Source of the DNA: Zhongshania aliphaticivorans
GTDB lineage: Bacteria > Pseudomonadota > Gammaproteobacteria > Pseudomonadales > Spongiibacteraceae
Length of the DNA: 64,000 nucleotides
Assembly: GCF_902705875.1 (NCBI RefSeq)
Contig: NZ_CACSIK010000001.1
Location: 2,193,448 to 2,257,447, forward strand
Reading direction: 5' to 3'
In this document: piece by piece, positions 1-8,109 of the stretch
How the letters are laid out: every line of letters begins with the position of its first letter
Position numbering within the stretch: the stretch's first letter is position 1
Position numbers and translations under genes: made by a program
The notes under the pieces: model-generated
The model's input: the letters and a program-made list of their open reading frames with translations, nothing else
The model's database searches: none
What the model was told of the DNA's origin: nothing

Positions 1-122
1 GTGTTCACCGCGGGCTCGATTAATGCCAGCATGCCACCAACTACCGCACTACCTGTGAGAATGTAGGCAACTGAGAACGCCACAGTGAAATGCATCATGG
101 CGAAACTGATTGTCTTTTTCAT
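1..122 (-). CDS. DUF2061 family small membrane protein (partial, 3' end outside window)
   Basis: The minus strand reads from an ATG at 122 off the left edge, giving a protein that begins MKKTISFAMMHFTVAFSVAY and continues through a hydrophobic stretch to an LIEPAVNT motif. This matches the start of the DUF2061 family of small inner-membrane proteins as I know it. A strong Shine-Dalgarno (GAGGAGG) lies 7 bases before the ATG. About 40 residues are visible, with at least one membrane segment. A Fur-type palindrome sits 80 bp upstream, so iron control is plausible. The function of the family is not established. Confidence 0.75.
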   Translation of the reverse strand, partial: MKKTISFAMMHFTVAFSVAYILTGSAVVGGMLALIEPAVN

Positions 123-201
123 AATGGCCTCCTCGGTCATTGTCTTGTTAATTAAAATGTATCTAGTCGATGCTCATAGCTGTAGCTGCCGACAGAAAGA
201 A

Positions 202-216
202 TGATAATGATTATCA
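202..216. promoter_or_regulatory. Fur box (7-1-7 palindrome)
   Basis: The sequence TGATAATGATTATCA is a perfect 7-1-7 inverted repeat and matches the core Fur consensus (TGATAAT-N-ATTATCA) exactly. It lies 80 bp upstream of the DUF2061 start on the minus strand and about 205 bp upstream of the proposed amt promoter, so the membrane protein gene is the likelier target. This is inferred from sequence only. Confidence 0.7.
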
Positions 217-296
217 ATAAATTATTAAAATTGGATGGTATAATAATAACCATCGTTGAAACCTATCAATTAAACGGTCACTGATAAAATAATCTC

Positions 297-312
297 GCAC
301 CACCATTGGTCG
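297..312. promoter_or_regulatory. NtrC-like enhancer site upstream of amt
   Basis: GCACC-accatt-GGTCG resembles the NtrC consensus GCACC-N6-GGTGC, with one perfect half and a second half matching at three of five positions. Its centre is about 140 bp upstream of the predicted sigma-54 start site, a normal enhancer distance. Nitrogen-limitation control of an ammonium transporter fits. Only one site was found. Confidence 0.45.
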
Positions 313-420
313 TATATTTGCCGCCGCGACCCAAACTAGAGCTCACTTTCATCGATATGTGCCACAAGCCTTTAATACAAGCCTAAGCATTCGGACGTCG
401 CCACAAGCTCACTCACCCTT

Positions 421-436
421 TGGCACAACAGTTGCA
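421..436 (+). promoter_or_regulatory. Sigma-54 promoter of amt
   Basis: TGGCAC-AACAG-TTGCA is a full match to the -24/-12 sigma-54 consensus (TGGCAC-N5-TTGCW). Transcription would start about 448, leaving a leader of under 50 bases before the amt ATG at 495. Confidence 0.85.
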
Positions 437-494
437 CACTATCTTTCAGAAGCGCGCCGATACAGTGCGCCACCACTAGAAACGAAGGGTTCTA

Positions 495-1808
495 ATGAAA
501 AAAGCGCGCCTCCCTCTCTCGCTCGTAACGCTGGCCTTTTCCTCTCAACTATATGCCGACGACCTCTCTGAATTAACAGGCGCTACCGATATGGTCTGGC
601 TTGTCACAGCCAGTGCCTTGGTGTTTCTTATGCAGGCTGGCTTCGCCTTGCTTGAGTCAGGTATGTCGAGAACCAAAAACTCCCTAAATGTGGTTATGAA
701 AAACTACATGGATGTGTGCATAGGAACTTTAATATTCTGGGCTCTCGGCTACGGCTTTATGTTTGGCAGCAACCCCAGTGGCCTCATTGGAACTGATTTA
801 TTTCTGCTTAATGAAAGTGACCCAACAAGCTACGGCACTCTTTTATTTCAAACCATGTTTGCGGCAACCGCCGTGACGATTGCCAGCGGTGCCATGGCTG
901 AACGGACGCGATTCGACGCCTATTTAATTGGCGCAATTATCATTACCGCCATAATCTACCCCATCTTTGGCAGCTGGGTATGGAATGCCGATGGCTGGCT
1001 GGCAAAGATGGGCTTTATCGACTTTGCCGGCTCTACCGTCGTTCATTCCGTTGGCGCTTGGTGTGCGCTTGCCGGCGTGATCATACTGGGCCCTCGACTC
1101 GGTCGTTTTGACAGACAAGGCAAACCCCGCGAACTTCGTGGACACAACCTCACATTTGTGGCGCTAGGTGGTTTTATTCTGTGGTTTGGCTGGTTTGGTT
1201 TTAACGGTGGCTCAACATTAAGTGCCTCAGCGGACATCGGCCTTATTAATTTAAATACCCAACTCGCCGCCGCCGCAGGTGCCTGTGCAACGATGATACT
1301 GTCAGTCATCATGCGTAAACCCATATTACTCACTGACACCATAAATGGCAGCCTTGCGGGTTTAGTTGCCATTACCGCTGGCTGCGCCTCCATGCTGCCG
1401 GCCTACGCCGTGCTAACGGGTGCCATTGGCGGTGTCATTTGTACGCTTGGCGGTAAATTAATGCTGAAGATGCATCTTGATGATGTTGTTGGTGCGGTAT
1501 CCGTCCACGGCTTTGCTGGGGCGTGGGGTACATTAGCAGCCGGTATTTTCTTTACTGGAAATATGTTCGATAGCAAATTAATTACCGTGCAGCTCATCGG
1601 CATTGCCGCCTGCTTTATTTGGACGTTCTGCTGTGCATTAATTATGTACTTCATTATCGATGTATTAATGGGTCTTAGAGCACCAGCCCAACACGAGCAA
1701 CGTGGCTTAGACCTTAGTGAACACGCTGAAATTGGCTACCCAGAGTTCAATACCGGAAACATTGCCTACACAGCTGAACGCGCCAACCAAATGGACTTAC
1801 AGCGATGA
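495..1808 (+). CDS. amt: Ammonium transporter (Amt/MEP/Rh family)
   Basis: The protein has 437 residues with an N-terminal signal-like segment ending around A21-D22, followed by the usual eleven or so membrane helices. Family hallmarks are visible: GFALLESGMSR with the conserved early Glu, the GSWVWN segment, the DFAGSTVVHSVGAW signature, and the late H-G-F-A-G-A-W-G segment carrying the second pore histidine. It should move ammonium/ammonia across the inner membrane. A sigma-54 promoter and NtrC-like site upstream predict nitrogen control. The stop overlaps the start of the next gene (ATGA), so the two are translationally coupled. No glnK gene follows, which is the more usual partner. Confidence 0.95.
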   Translation: MKKARLPLSLVTLAFSSQLYADDLSELTGATDMVWLVTASALVFLMQAGFALLESGMSRTKNSLNVVMKNYMDVCIGTLIFWALGYGFMFGSNPSGLIGTDLFLLNESDPTSYGTLLFQTMFAATAVTIASGAMAERTRFDAYLIGAIIITAIIYPIFGSWVWNADGWLAKMGFIDFAGSTVVHSVGAWCALAGVIILGPRLGRFDRQGKPRELRGHNLTFVALGGFILWFGWFGFNGGSTLSASADIGLINLNTQLAAAAGACATMILSVIMRKPILLTDTINGSLAGLVAITAGCASMLPAYAVLTGAIGGVICTLGGKLMLKMHLDDVVGAVSVHGFAGAWGTLAAGIFFTGNMFDSKLITVQLIGIAACFIWTFCCALIMYFIIDVLMGLRAPAQHEQRGLDLSEHAEIGYPEFNTGNIAYTAERANQMDLQR

Positions 1809-2434
1809 GCAGGCGCAGTGTTAGCGAGCGTCGCCGCGCCATCTTTACCGGTCTACAAGGTTTTATGGATGAGGTTACGGTACTAAAGGCCATCACCCAC
1901 TGGGAGAATCGTTATATTGACCAGCCAAGTCTGGCCTTACAACGCTTTGTTGCCGATATCTGCCAAGCACCCGAGCTCAAACCAAAACGTTCGGCAATAT
2001 TAAGAAGCCTCATCAAGGCAATGAGCTTGGAAAGTACAGATCTATTAGCCGACCCGAGAGGAAATACGCCTGAGACAATATCGGAAAATCCAATATCTGC
2101 GAATCAGGCTTTTGCAGAATTGATGCTCGCAATGATGTCTCAGTTAGATGACGAATTACAGCATAAGCTGCGCATTGACCTCTTGGCGACACTTCGCCAA
2201 CGCCGCCTTCCCATACACACACTGGATGCATTACAGGGCTGGCTTGGTAATCGCCAACGATTGGAACTTGGCACTGTATCGCCCGTATTACTTCAAAAGT
2301 TATTAAATCAATATTATATATTATTGTGTGAAAACATCGGACCAAGCCACGCCGACAACATTCTTGCTAACGGTGTAAGCCACATACAGCGGAAGCACCC
2401 CAAGTTAGATAAATTCTTAAACGACTTACTATGA
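1805..2434 (+). CDS. Hypothetical soluble protein coupled to amt
   Basis: I do not recognise this 209-residue protein. Its ATG overlaps the amt stop codon by four bases, so it should share the amt transcript and its nitrogen control. There is no signal peptide or membrane segment. It begins with a basic stretch (MSRRSVSERRR) and appears largely alpha-helical. The middle (about residues 75-95) is low-complexity and polar, and the C-terminal third is a conserved-looking helical block (LLNQYYILLCENIGPSHADN). It shows no PII features (no T-loop tyrosine motif), so it is not a GlnK. A cytoplasmic partner or regulator of Amt is possible but unproven. Confidence 0.7.
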   Translation: MSRRSVSERRRAIFTGLQGFMDEVTVLKAITHWENRYIDQPSLALQRFVADICQAPELKPKRSAILRSLIKAMSLESTDLLADPRGNTPETISENPISANQAFAELMLAMMSQLDDELQHKLRIDLLATLRQRRLPIHTLDALQGWLGNRQRLELGTVSPVLLQKLLNQYYILLCENIGPSHADNILANGVSHIQRKHPKLDKFLNDLL

Positions 2435-2660
2435 CACTCCAGCCCCATAAAGAGACTTAAGAAGCCAAGTTTAGTCCTGTTCAAATTTCATCGAAACAAA
2501 CTTATATTCCCTCCCTACCTTTAACGTAATATAGTTTTTTACAGGCATTGACCGAACCGTCACCCAACTACAGAAAAGCGGCCAATTTCCCGCTTACCTG
2601 CATCCGCTATGCTCCGTTTCGTTATTGATCCCCCATCCACGGGAACAGAAGAGGCAAATC

Positions 2661-4463
2661 ATGACTATATATACAGCGCCAGTACGCGATATCAATTTTG
2701 TTATCAATGAATTACTGGACTTCAACGCCCACTATCAAACCATTCCTTCCGGCGCTGAAGCTACTCCAGACATGGTAGAGGCAATTACTCTAGAAGCCGC
2801 AAAATTTGCAGAAGAAGTGTTGGCACCACTTAACCAAATTGGCGACGAGCAAGGTTGCCAGTGGAACGACAGCGAAGTTACCACCCCAGAAGGCTTTAAA
2901 GAAGCGTATAACCTATGGGTTGAAGGCGGCTGGCAAGGTTTGTCGCACCCTGTTGAATACGGTGGTCAAGGTCTTCCAATGTCAATGGGCCTCATCAAGT
3001 CAGAGCTCGTTGGTACGGCTAACTGGTCTTGGGGAATGTACCCAGGGCTTAGCCTAGGCGCCATGAACACACTCTATGTTCACGGCACCGAAGCGCAAAA
3101 ACAAACTTACCTCACAAAACTATGCGAGGGAACTTGGACGGGCACCATGTGCTTAACAGAAGCACACTGTGGTTCAGATCTAGGCCAAATGCGCAGCAAG
3201 GCAGAACCCCAAGCTGATGGCAGTTACAACATCACCGGCACAAAAATCTTTATCTCTGCCGGCGAACATGATCTTGCTGAAAACATTATTCACATCGTAC
3301 TTGCCCGCACACCAGGCGCACCGGAAGGCACCAAAGGTATTTCACTTTTCATCGTGCCTAAATTTAATACCACTGAAGACGGCACCATCACCGATCGCAA
3401 TGGCGTGAAGTGCGGCAGTATTGAACATAAAATGGGGATTCACGGTAACGCTACCTGCGTAATTAACTTCGATTCCGCAACTGGCTATATGCTCGGCGAA
3501 GAAAACGCTGGCCTAAACGCCATGTTTACCTTTATGAATACCGCTCGTATCGGTACCGCAATTCAAGGCTTAGCCGCATCTGAACTGGCTTACCAAAATG
3601 CGCTGCCATATGCATTAGATCGTTATTCTATGCGTTCATTGTCTGGTGTTAAAAATCCAGACAAAGCGGGTGATGCTATCATTCATCATCCAGATGTACG
3701 CCGTATGCTACTCACGGCAAAAGCATTTGCTGAAGGTGGTCGCGCAATGATTTATGACGCGGCTAAATACTCAGATCGCATGGTGCAAGCAGAAACCCAA
3801 GAAGAACGCGATGCAGCAGAAAACGAACTTGGCTTTTTGACCCCCATATTAAAAGCCTTCTTGACGGAAACCGGCCTTGAATCTGCAAGTAATGCAATGC
3901 AGGTATTTGGCGGCCACGGCTTTATTAAAGAACACGGTATGGAGCAAATTTACCGTGACGCACGTATTGCCACCATGTACGAAGGCACCACCGGTATTCA
4001 GGCCATGGACCTGATCGGCCGTAAAGTCGTTCTCGATGGCTTTAAACTGTACGGTGGTTTCTGCAAAAAATTATATAAATTTGGCTTCAAAAATTTAGTG
4101 GGGGGCAAGCGCCGCGGCTATTCTGCCAAGTTAATTGGCTATACCTTGTCATGGAATTGGCACACCGTAAAAATGGTTGCTCGCGCCTCTAAAAATCGCG
4201 ACGCCGTCGGTGCAGCCTCTTACGACTTCTTAATGTACAGTGGTTACCTGTCTATGGCTTATTACTGGGCAATGATGGCAGAAGTTGCTGCGGCAAAACT
4301 CGCAGAAGGTACTGAAGATAAAGCGTTCTACGAAGCAAAATTAGAAACAGCAGAATTTTACTTCTCACGTCTATTGCCTCGCGCCAAAGGTCACGCTGCT
4401 TGCATGAACAGCAGCACCGACAGCGTAATGGCAATGCCATTAGATCGTTTCACTACTCGCTAG
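2661..4463 (+). CDS. Acyl-CoA dehydrogenase, long FadE/DmdC-like type
   Basis: This 600-residue flavoprotein belongs to the large acyl-CoA dehydrogenase group with an extra C-terminal domain, which includes FadE5-like and 3-methylmercaptopropionyl-CoA dehydrogenase (DmdC) enzymes. Visible motifs are the FAD/substrate loop MCLTEAHCGSDLGQMRSKA and the region QVFGGHGFIKEHGMEQIYRD followed by MYEGTTGIQAMDLIGRK, with the catalytic Glu in YEGT. It would oxidise an acyl-CoA to the 2-enoyl-CoA. I chose the ATG at 2661, preceded by GAAGAGG, over an in-frame start 12 codons earlier. It stands alone and ends in an intrinsic terminator. The chain-length or sulfur substrate cannot be told from sequence. 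Confidence 0.9.
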   Translation: MTIYTAPVRDINFVINELLDFNAHYQTIPSGAEATPDMVEAITLEAAKFAEEVLAPLNQIGDEQGCQWNDSEVTTPEGFKEAYNLWVEGGWQGLSHPVEYGGQGLPMSMGLIKSELVGTANWSWGMYPGLSLGAMNTLYVHGTEAQKQTYLTKLCEGTWTGTMCLTEAHCGSDLGQMRSKAEPQADGSYNITGTKIFISAGEHDLAENIIHIVLARTPGAPEGTKGISLFIVPKFNTTEDGTITDRNGVKCGSIEHKMGIHGNATCVINFDSATGYMLGEENAGLNAMFTFMNTARIGTAIQGLAASELAYQNALPYALDRYSMRSLSGVKNPDKAGDAIIHHPDVRRMLLTAKAFAEGGRAMIYDAAKYSDRMVQAETQEERDAAENELGFLTPILKAFLTETGLESASNAMQVFGGHGFIKEHGMEQIYRDARIATMYEGTTGIQAMDLIGRKVVLDGFKLYGGFCKKLYKFGFKNLVGGKRRGYSAKLIGYTLSWNWHTVKMVARASKNRDAVGAASYDFLMYSGYLSMAYYWAMMAEVAAAKLAEGTEDKAFYEAKLETAEFYFSRLLPRAKGHAACMNSSTDSVMAMPLDRFTTR

Positions 4464-4509
4464 AGAAGTCATTTCATCGTCAGCTATTTACTAGTGGCGA
4501 AGTCTTCGT

Positions 4510-4544
4510 AAAAATCCTCGATAGAAATATCGGGGATTTTTTTT
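4510..4544 (+). terminator. Intrinsic terminator after acyl-CoA dehydrogenase gene
   Basis: An inverted repeat AAAATCCTCGATA / TATCGGGGATTTT with a GAAA loop is followed directly by a run of T, about 50 bases after the stop codon. Confidence 0.85.
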
Positions 4545-4618
4545 CATCTGTCTGGAAGAGTTCGATTTCTGAACACAAGTCAATTCTGCTCGACTCACAA
4601 ACATCACACAAAATCAGC

Positions 4619-4975
4619 CTAAAACGTGACTTGAGAAACCTGATAAGCGGCGCTATTTTGCATACCACAGGGATTGGCAATGTCTCGACTAGCTCCAGGG
4701 CTCACCACAAACGATTGCACATTCATTACTGATTTATTATTTAGGTCTTCCTTGTAATAGCTTAATACGCCACTCACCTTAGTGTCACAGACATTTCTAA
4801 CTCTAAAGCGGGTTGAAACCTTATTGCTATTAAAATAGGAACAACTAGACTGCGCTGAGCTTGCAGAAAATGTTTCCACTTTCCAGTCCAAACAACTTTC
4901 CGGCTCTGCAGATACCGATAACGCTGACACGCTAACAAACGCACACAAGACACGAGCTGCTAAAATATTGTTCAC
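4619..4975 (-). CDS. Small secreted Cys-containing protein, unknown function
   Basis: A 118-residue protein with an N-terminal signal peptide (hydrophobic residues 4-22, likely cleavage after SVSA) and a short mature domain with four cysteines (C28, C45, C63, C103), suggesting two disulfides in the periplasm or outside the cell. The mature part is rich in Ser, Asn and beta-prone residues, including FRVRNVCDTKVSGVLSYYK. I do not recognise the family. It is monocistronic, convergent with the acyl-CoA dehydrogenase gene, and a 7-4-7 inverted repeat lies about 50 bp upstream of its start. Confidence 0.6.
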   Translation of the reverse strand: MNNILAARVLCAFVSVSALSVSAEPESCLDWKVETFSASSAQSSCSYFNSNKVSTRFRVRNVCDTKVSGVLSYYKEDLNNKSVMNVQSFVVSPGASRDIANPCGMQNSAAYQVSQVTF

Positions 4976-5022
4976 GGCACACCTACTTTGCTAAACGGCG
5001 TTATCACCCAAACCTGCTGTCA

Positions 5023-5040
5023 TTATCTCTTATGAGATAA
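5023..5040. repeat. 7-4-7 inverted repeat (operator candidate)
   Basis: TTATCTC-TTAT-GAGATAA is a perfect dyad located 48-65 bp upstream of the small secreted protein gene, in a 285-base gap that otherwise shows nothing I can name. It could bind a dimeric repressor; no known consensus was recognised. Confidence 0.4.
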
Positions 5041-5260
5041 CCCTAAGCGGCAATAACAGTGATCCTTAGCTGTACAATAGTTAATCTTTCAGGCTATTGG
5101 CAGTGCGTATTAATGCTTAAATATATCAGTGATTGTCTTTCATCACTTTATAAAACAAACACTTAAGTGAGAAATATATGTAAACCCGTTTATATTCAAA
5201 GCTTGGAATTGTGACACCCTTCGCAAATAATGTTTTATGTTAGACCCCGCATTCGCAATA

Positions 5261-7387
5261 TTAAGGTTTAATACCGCGAATGAGACGCGACAATAAACGC
5301 GCTTGCAGATTATTCTCCCTCAAGCCCAGCACCGAGATAATACGCTGACTGGTTTTTGAATCTTGACCACCGCTTATAAGTGCACGCCCCTTTTGCAACA
5401 ATGACAATTCGGATATTTTTTTCAACGTCGCAGCAGCGGCTAATTCATCATCGCTAAAATCACAACCAAAAGGAAAGGCTGGCATTAAATCCTTTGATTG
5501 TGCCCAACTCATATTTGCATTAATAACATCAGGGAAGTTTTGCCTAAATGCTGGCGCAATCTCATAATTTTTATCCAGCTTTCCAGCCGCTTTGCCCGCA
5601 GCAACTAACTCAGCTTGAAATCGTGAATCAGCAATATTAATAAGTGCGATACAAACCTCTTCATCGGTTTTAGAGCGCAAATCGGCAATCCCATATTCAG
5701 TGATAATGATATCTCGCAAATGGCGAGGTATGGTGCACGCGCCATAGTGACTGAGAATATTGGATACCGCTTTGCCATTTTGAATTCGGCTCGCACGAAT
5801 CATTAAAATGGAACGGCCACCATCTAACTGATGGGCCATCGCCACAAAATTATACTGACCACCGACACCGGAAAGTACCTGTCCATTTTCCAAGGTATCA
5901 GACGCCACTGCGCCATTAAGACTGACATTCAAACCTGTATTGATAAATCGTGCGGCCTGTCGCTGCGCTTTGAACAGGCGCGGATTCTGATCAAGCTGAT
6001 TAATTTTTTCTACCCCACACATGGCAAGCATACTGCGTTCATGCTTGCTCATATCCCGGAGACTGCTATAAAAATCTGTACTACCTAGAAAGAAGCCGCC
6101 ATGTAATACCTTGCCATTTCGCAACTGTGAACCTAAGCAGTGTCGCGCCATAAATTGTTGGCTATCAGGGTTAGCCATATTTGCTGGGCAAGATTCACCA
6201 CTCGCCGAAAACAAACGTCCTTCTTTATAATGACAATCTTCTCGGAAAAATCCGTGGTACTGCAAACTATCAAAATCTTTACCACGTAACTCCCTTACAC
6301 CTACATCTGCCAAGGCCTCTAAACACGTTTCATCTAGCGCTGACGGTTTACAACGGCCAAGATTAATTAACTGCTGAAGCGCCCAAAAATCATATACTTG
6401 ACGGCATAAAATACCGGCCTTAAATAAATGCAAAAAGCCTTCGACAAACATCTCAGTGGCGCCATATAAACCCTGATCAAAACTCTCTCGGCCGCCTATC
6501 TCATCAACAAGTTGTGCATTGTGCTGATCGACACCAAATTTGCTTAATAACTCACGGTAATCCGCATTATGTTGCTGCCTCAGTAAAATTGATTGCACAA
6601 TCGCATCACCCATTGCACCAATGCCCAACTGCAAGGTCCCTCCATCTGCAATCAATGCACTGGCGCGCAGGCCGATGACATAATCGGTATTGGGTATTGG
6701 TGGCAAACGCGGCACAGGAAATAAACCGTATTGGCTAGATTTAGTTTTTGCTAAGAAATCAAATTGATCGACAGCGACTTCCGCATCACCATACATAAAC
6801 GGAAGGTCTGGATGAATAACCCCTACCGCAACAAAATCTCTCCCAGTGTCTTTTAAACGGCTTACCAATTCTGCTGAGGTGTCAGGGTTGCAGCTCATAC
6901 TCAGCTTAGCGTTTTCACAGGCAAGAAGCTGAATAACTACATTACAGCCTTGAGCAACAACATCTCTGGCTGCATGCGTATAATTTGAACTGATATAGTT
7001 TCGCTGCGCTGTAGCATGCCCTATTCGACTTCCCGCTTTAAAATAAAATTCACAGAGTTTAATATTCGCCGGCACTTGTCCTTTACGCTCGTCCTGCAAA
7101 TAAAGTGGCTCGGAATACTGGCTGTATAAGCGGTCAAAAACAGGGTTGAGTAGACGGGCTCGAATCCCATCTTTCTCACTTGGACGCTCCAAACTAAGCG
7201 CCGTTAAAATAGTTAGCGTTATACTTGGGTCAGCACTAGCACGACGATAAATGGCGTCAATCAACTCTACAGGCTTCCCAAGCCCCAAAGGCATTGCCAC
7301 GCGCAAATCTTTTCCCACACGGCGAATTATTCTATCTACACAATCTTCAATATCAACTAGATCAAAATCAGTATGCTCGTTGCGCAT
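5261..7387 (-). CDS. Acetyl-CoA hydrolase/transferase family protein
   Basis: The 708-residue protein belongs to the acetyl-CoA hydrolase / CoA-transferase superfamily in its long form. The C-terminal half shows GGQYNFVAMAHQLDGGRSIL and IVTEYGIADLR-type motifs (here IIITEYGIADLRSKTDEEV), typical of the AcetylCoA_hyd_C domain. The middle shows ADGGTLQLGIGAMGDAIV, typical of the CoA-binding fold. It would hydrolyse or transfer CoA between carboxylic acids. I chose the ATG at 7387, preceded by CGGAG at good spacing, over a TTG six codons upstream. A divergent FNR-type box lies about 53 bp upstream, so oxygen control is possible. The acyl substrate is unknown. Confidence 0.85.
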   Translation of the reverse strand: MRNEHTDFDLVDIEDCVDRIIRRVGKDLRVAMPLGLGKPVELIDAIYRRASADPSITLTILTALSLERPSEKDGIRARLLNPVFDRLYSQYSEPLYLQDERKGQVPANIKLCEFYFKAGSRIGHATAQRNYISSNYTHAARDVVAQGCNVVIQLLACENAKLSMSCNPDTSAELVSRLKDTGRDFVAVGVIHPDLPFMYGDAEVAVDQFDFLAKTKSSQYGLFPVPRLPPIPNTDYVIGLRASALIADGGTLQLGIGAMGDAIVQSILLRQQHNADYRELLSKFGVDQHNAQLVDEIGGRESFDQGLYGATEMFVEGFLHLFKAGILCRQVYDFWALQQLINLGRCKPSALDETCLEALADVGVRELRGKDFDSLQYHGFFREDCHYKEGRLFSASGESCPANMANPDSQQFMARHCLGSQLRNGKVLHGGFFLGSTDFYSSLRDMSKHERSMLAMCGVEKINQLDQNPRLFKAQRQAARFINTGLNVSLNGAVASDTLENGQVLSGVGGQYNFVAMAHQLDGGRSILMIRASRIQNGKAVSNILSHYGACTIPRHLRDIIITEYGIADLRSKTDEEVCIALINIADSRFQAELVAAGKAAGKLDKNYEIAPAFRQNFPDVINANMSWAQSKDLMPAFPFGCDFSDDELAAAATLKKISELSLLQKGRALISGGQDSKTSQRIISVLGLRENNLQARLLSRLIRGIKP

Positions 7388-7433
7388 GGATGCTCCGTCG
7401 CACAAAAATCAAACACTACTATTAACAGGCCTT

Positions 7434-7447
7434 TTGACCTACATCAA
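7434..7447. promoter_or_regulatory. FNR/Anr-type box between divergent genes
   Basis: TTGAC-CTAC-ATCAA matches TTGAT-N4-ATCAA at nine of ten positions. It is about 97 bp upstream of the hemerythrin gene and 53 bp upstream of the divergent acetyl-CoA hydrolase gene. The hemerythrin-hemN-anr set is the more natural target. Confidence 0.6.
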
Positions 7448-7537
7448 GAAAGCTCGCCATAAATATCGGTAAATTCCACACTTCATATTTTTAATCATTG
7501 AACAGCGAATGACGACGAGTAAGCCAAGAGTTTTATC

Positions 7538-8077
7538 ATGCATCAGCTTATTGAACAGTTAGAGCAAGATCATCATCACATGTTAAAGATGATGTATTTG
7601 TTTGCTCAAATCATTAATCAGCTAAGTCTTGCTAACTGCTCGCTAGACATTGTAGATCGCGCATTAGCAATTCTTGATGATATACAAGGTTATCCAGAAA
7701 AATGGCATCACCCAACAGAAGATACTTTATTCAGTTACTTATTAAGTAAACAGCACATCAATGACATCGCCATCCTCTCACTAATAGATGAGCACCCCCA
7801 CTTAGAAGCACAAAGCACCCAGCTCTCGCAGATGTACAGAAAACATCAAACCTTACATAGCTGGCCGTCGCAGCAAACTTTAGAACTAAGTCGATATTTT
7901 TGTCGCAAGCAAATTGCCCATATCCATGCTGAACGAAACATCTTTGACGCAATTCGTCAGCGCTTCACGCCACAGGACTGGCAAGATATCGCCACTCAAA
8001 TAGTTCCTCGTCCCAGCTCTGCCCATGAAACACCTGCAATAGAAATTCCACAGCAAAACCACATCGCTAATCATTAA
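7538..8077 (+). CDS. Hemerythrin HHE domain protein
   Basis: This 179-residue four-helix-bundle protein shows the iron ligands of the hemerythrin HHE family: DHHHM near residue 12, WHHPTED at 56-62 (H-x3-E), DEHPHLE near 84-90 and HIHAERN near the end of the third repeat. It should bind a di-iron site and oxygen, NO or redox stress may be its target. The C-terminal 25 residues are polar and probably disordered. It is followed 32 bases later by hemN and lies beside an FNR-type box, consistent with a role in low-oxygen or nitrosative conditions. The exact role is inference. Confidence 0.85.
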   Translation: MHQLIEQLEQDHHHMLKMMYLFAQIINQLSLANCSLDIVDRALAILDDIQGYPEKWHHPTEDTLFSYLLSKQHINDIAILSLIDEHPHLEAQSTQLSQMYRKHQTLHSWPSQQTLELSRYFCRKQIAHIHAERNIFDAIRQRFTPQDWQDIATQIVPRPSSAHETPAIEIPQQNHIANH

Positions 8078-8109
8078 CACTTTGCACTTTTCCCTGATGG
8101 GGTAACACT

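Larger units (their letters stand above)
123..494. other. Divergent intergenic region between DUF2061 gene and amt
   Basis: This gap holds three recognisable sites: a Fur-type palindrome near the DUF2061 gene, an NtrC-like dyad in the middle and a sigma-54 promoter close to amt. The segment between the Fur and NtrC sites is AT-rich. I see no convincing gene in it. Confidence 0.6.

Noticed and set aside
495..1808. Large antisense open frames across amt and other genes as possible antisense genes
   Set aside because: They follow from the codon pattern of the real genes, lack ribosome sites and have no recognisable protein features.
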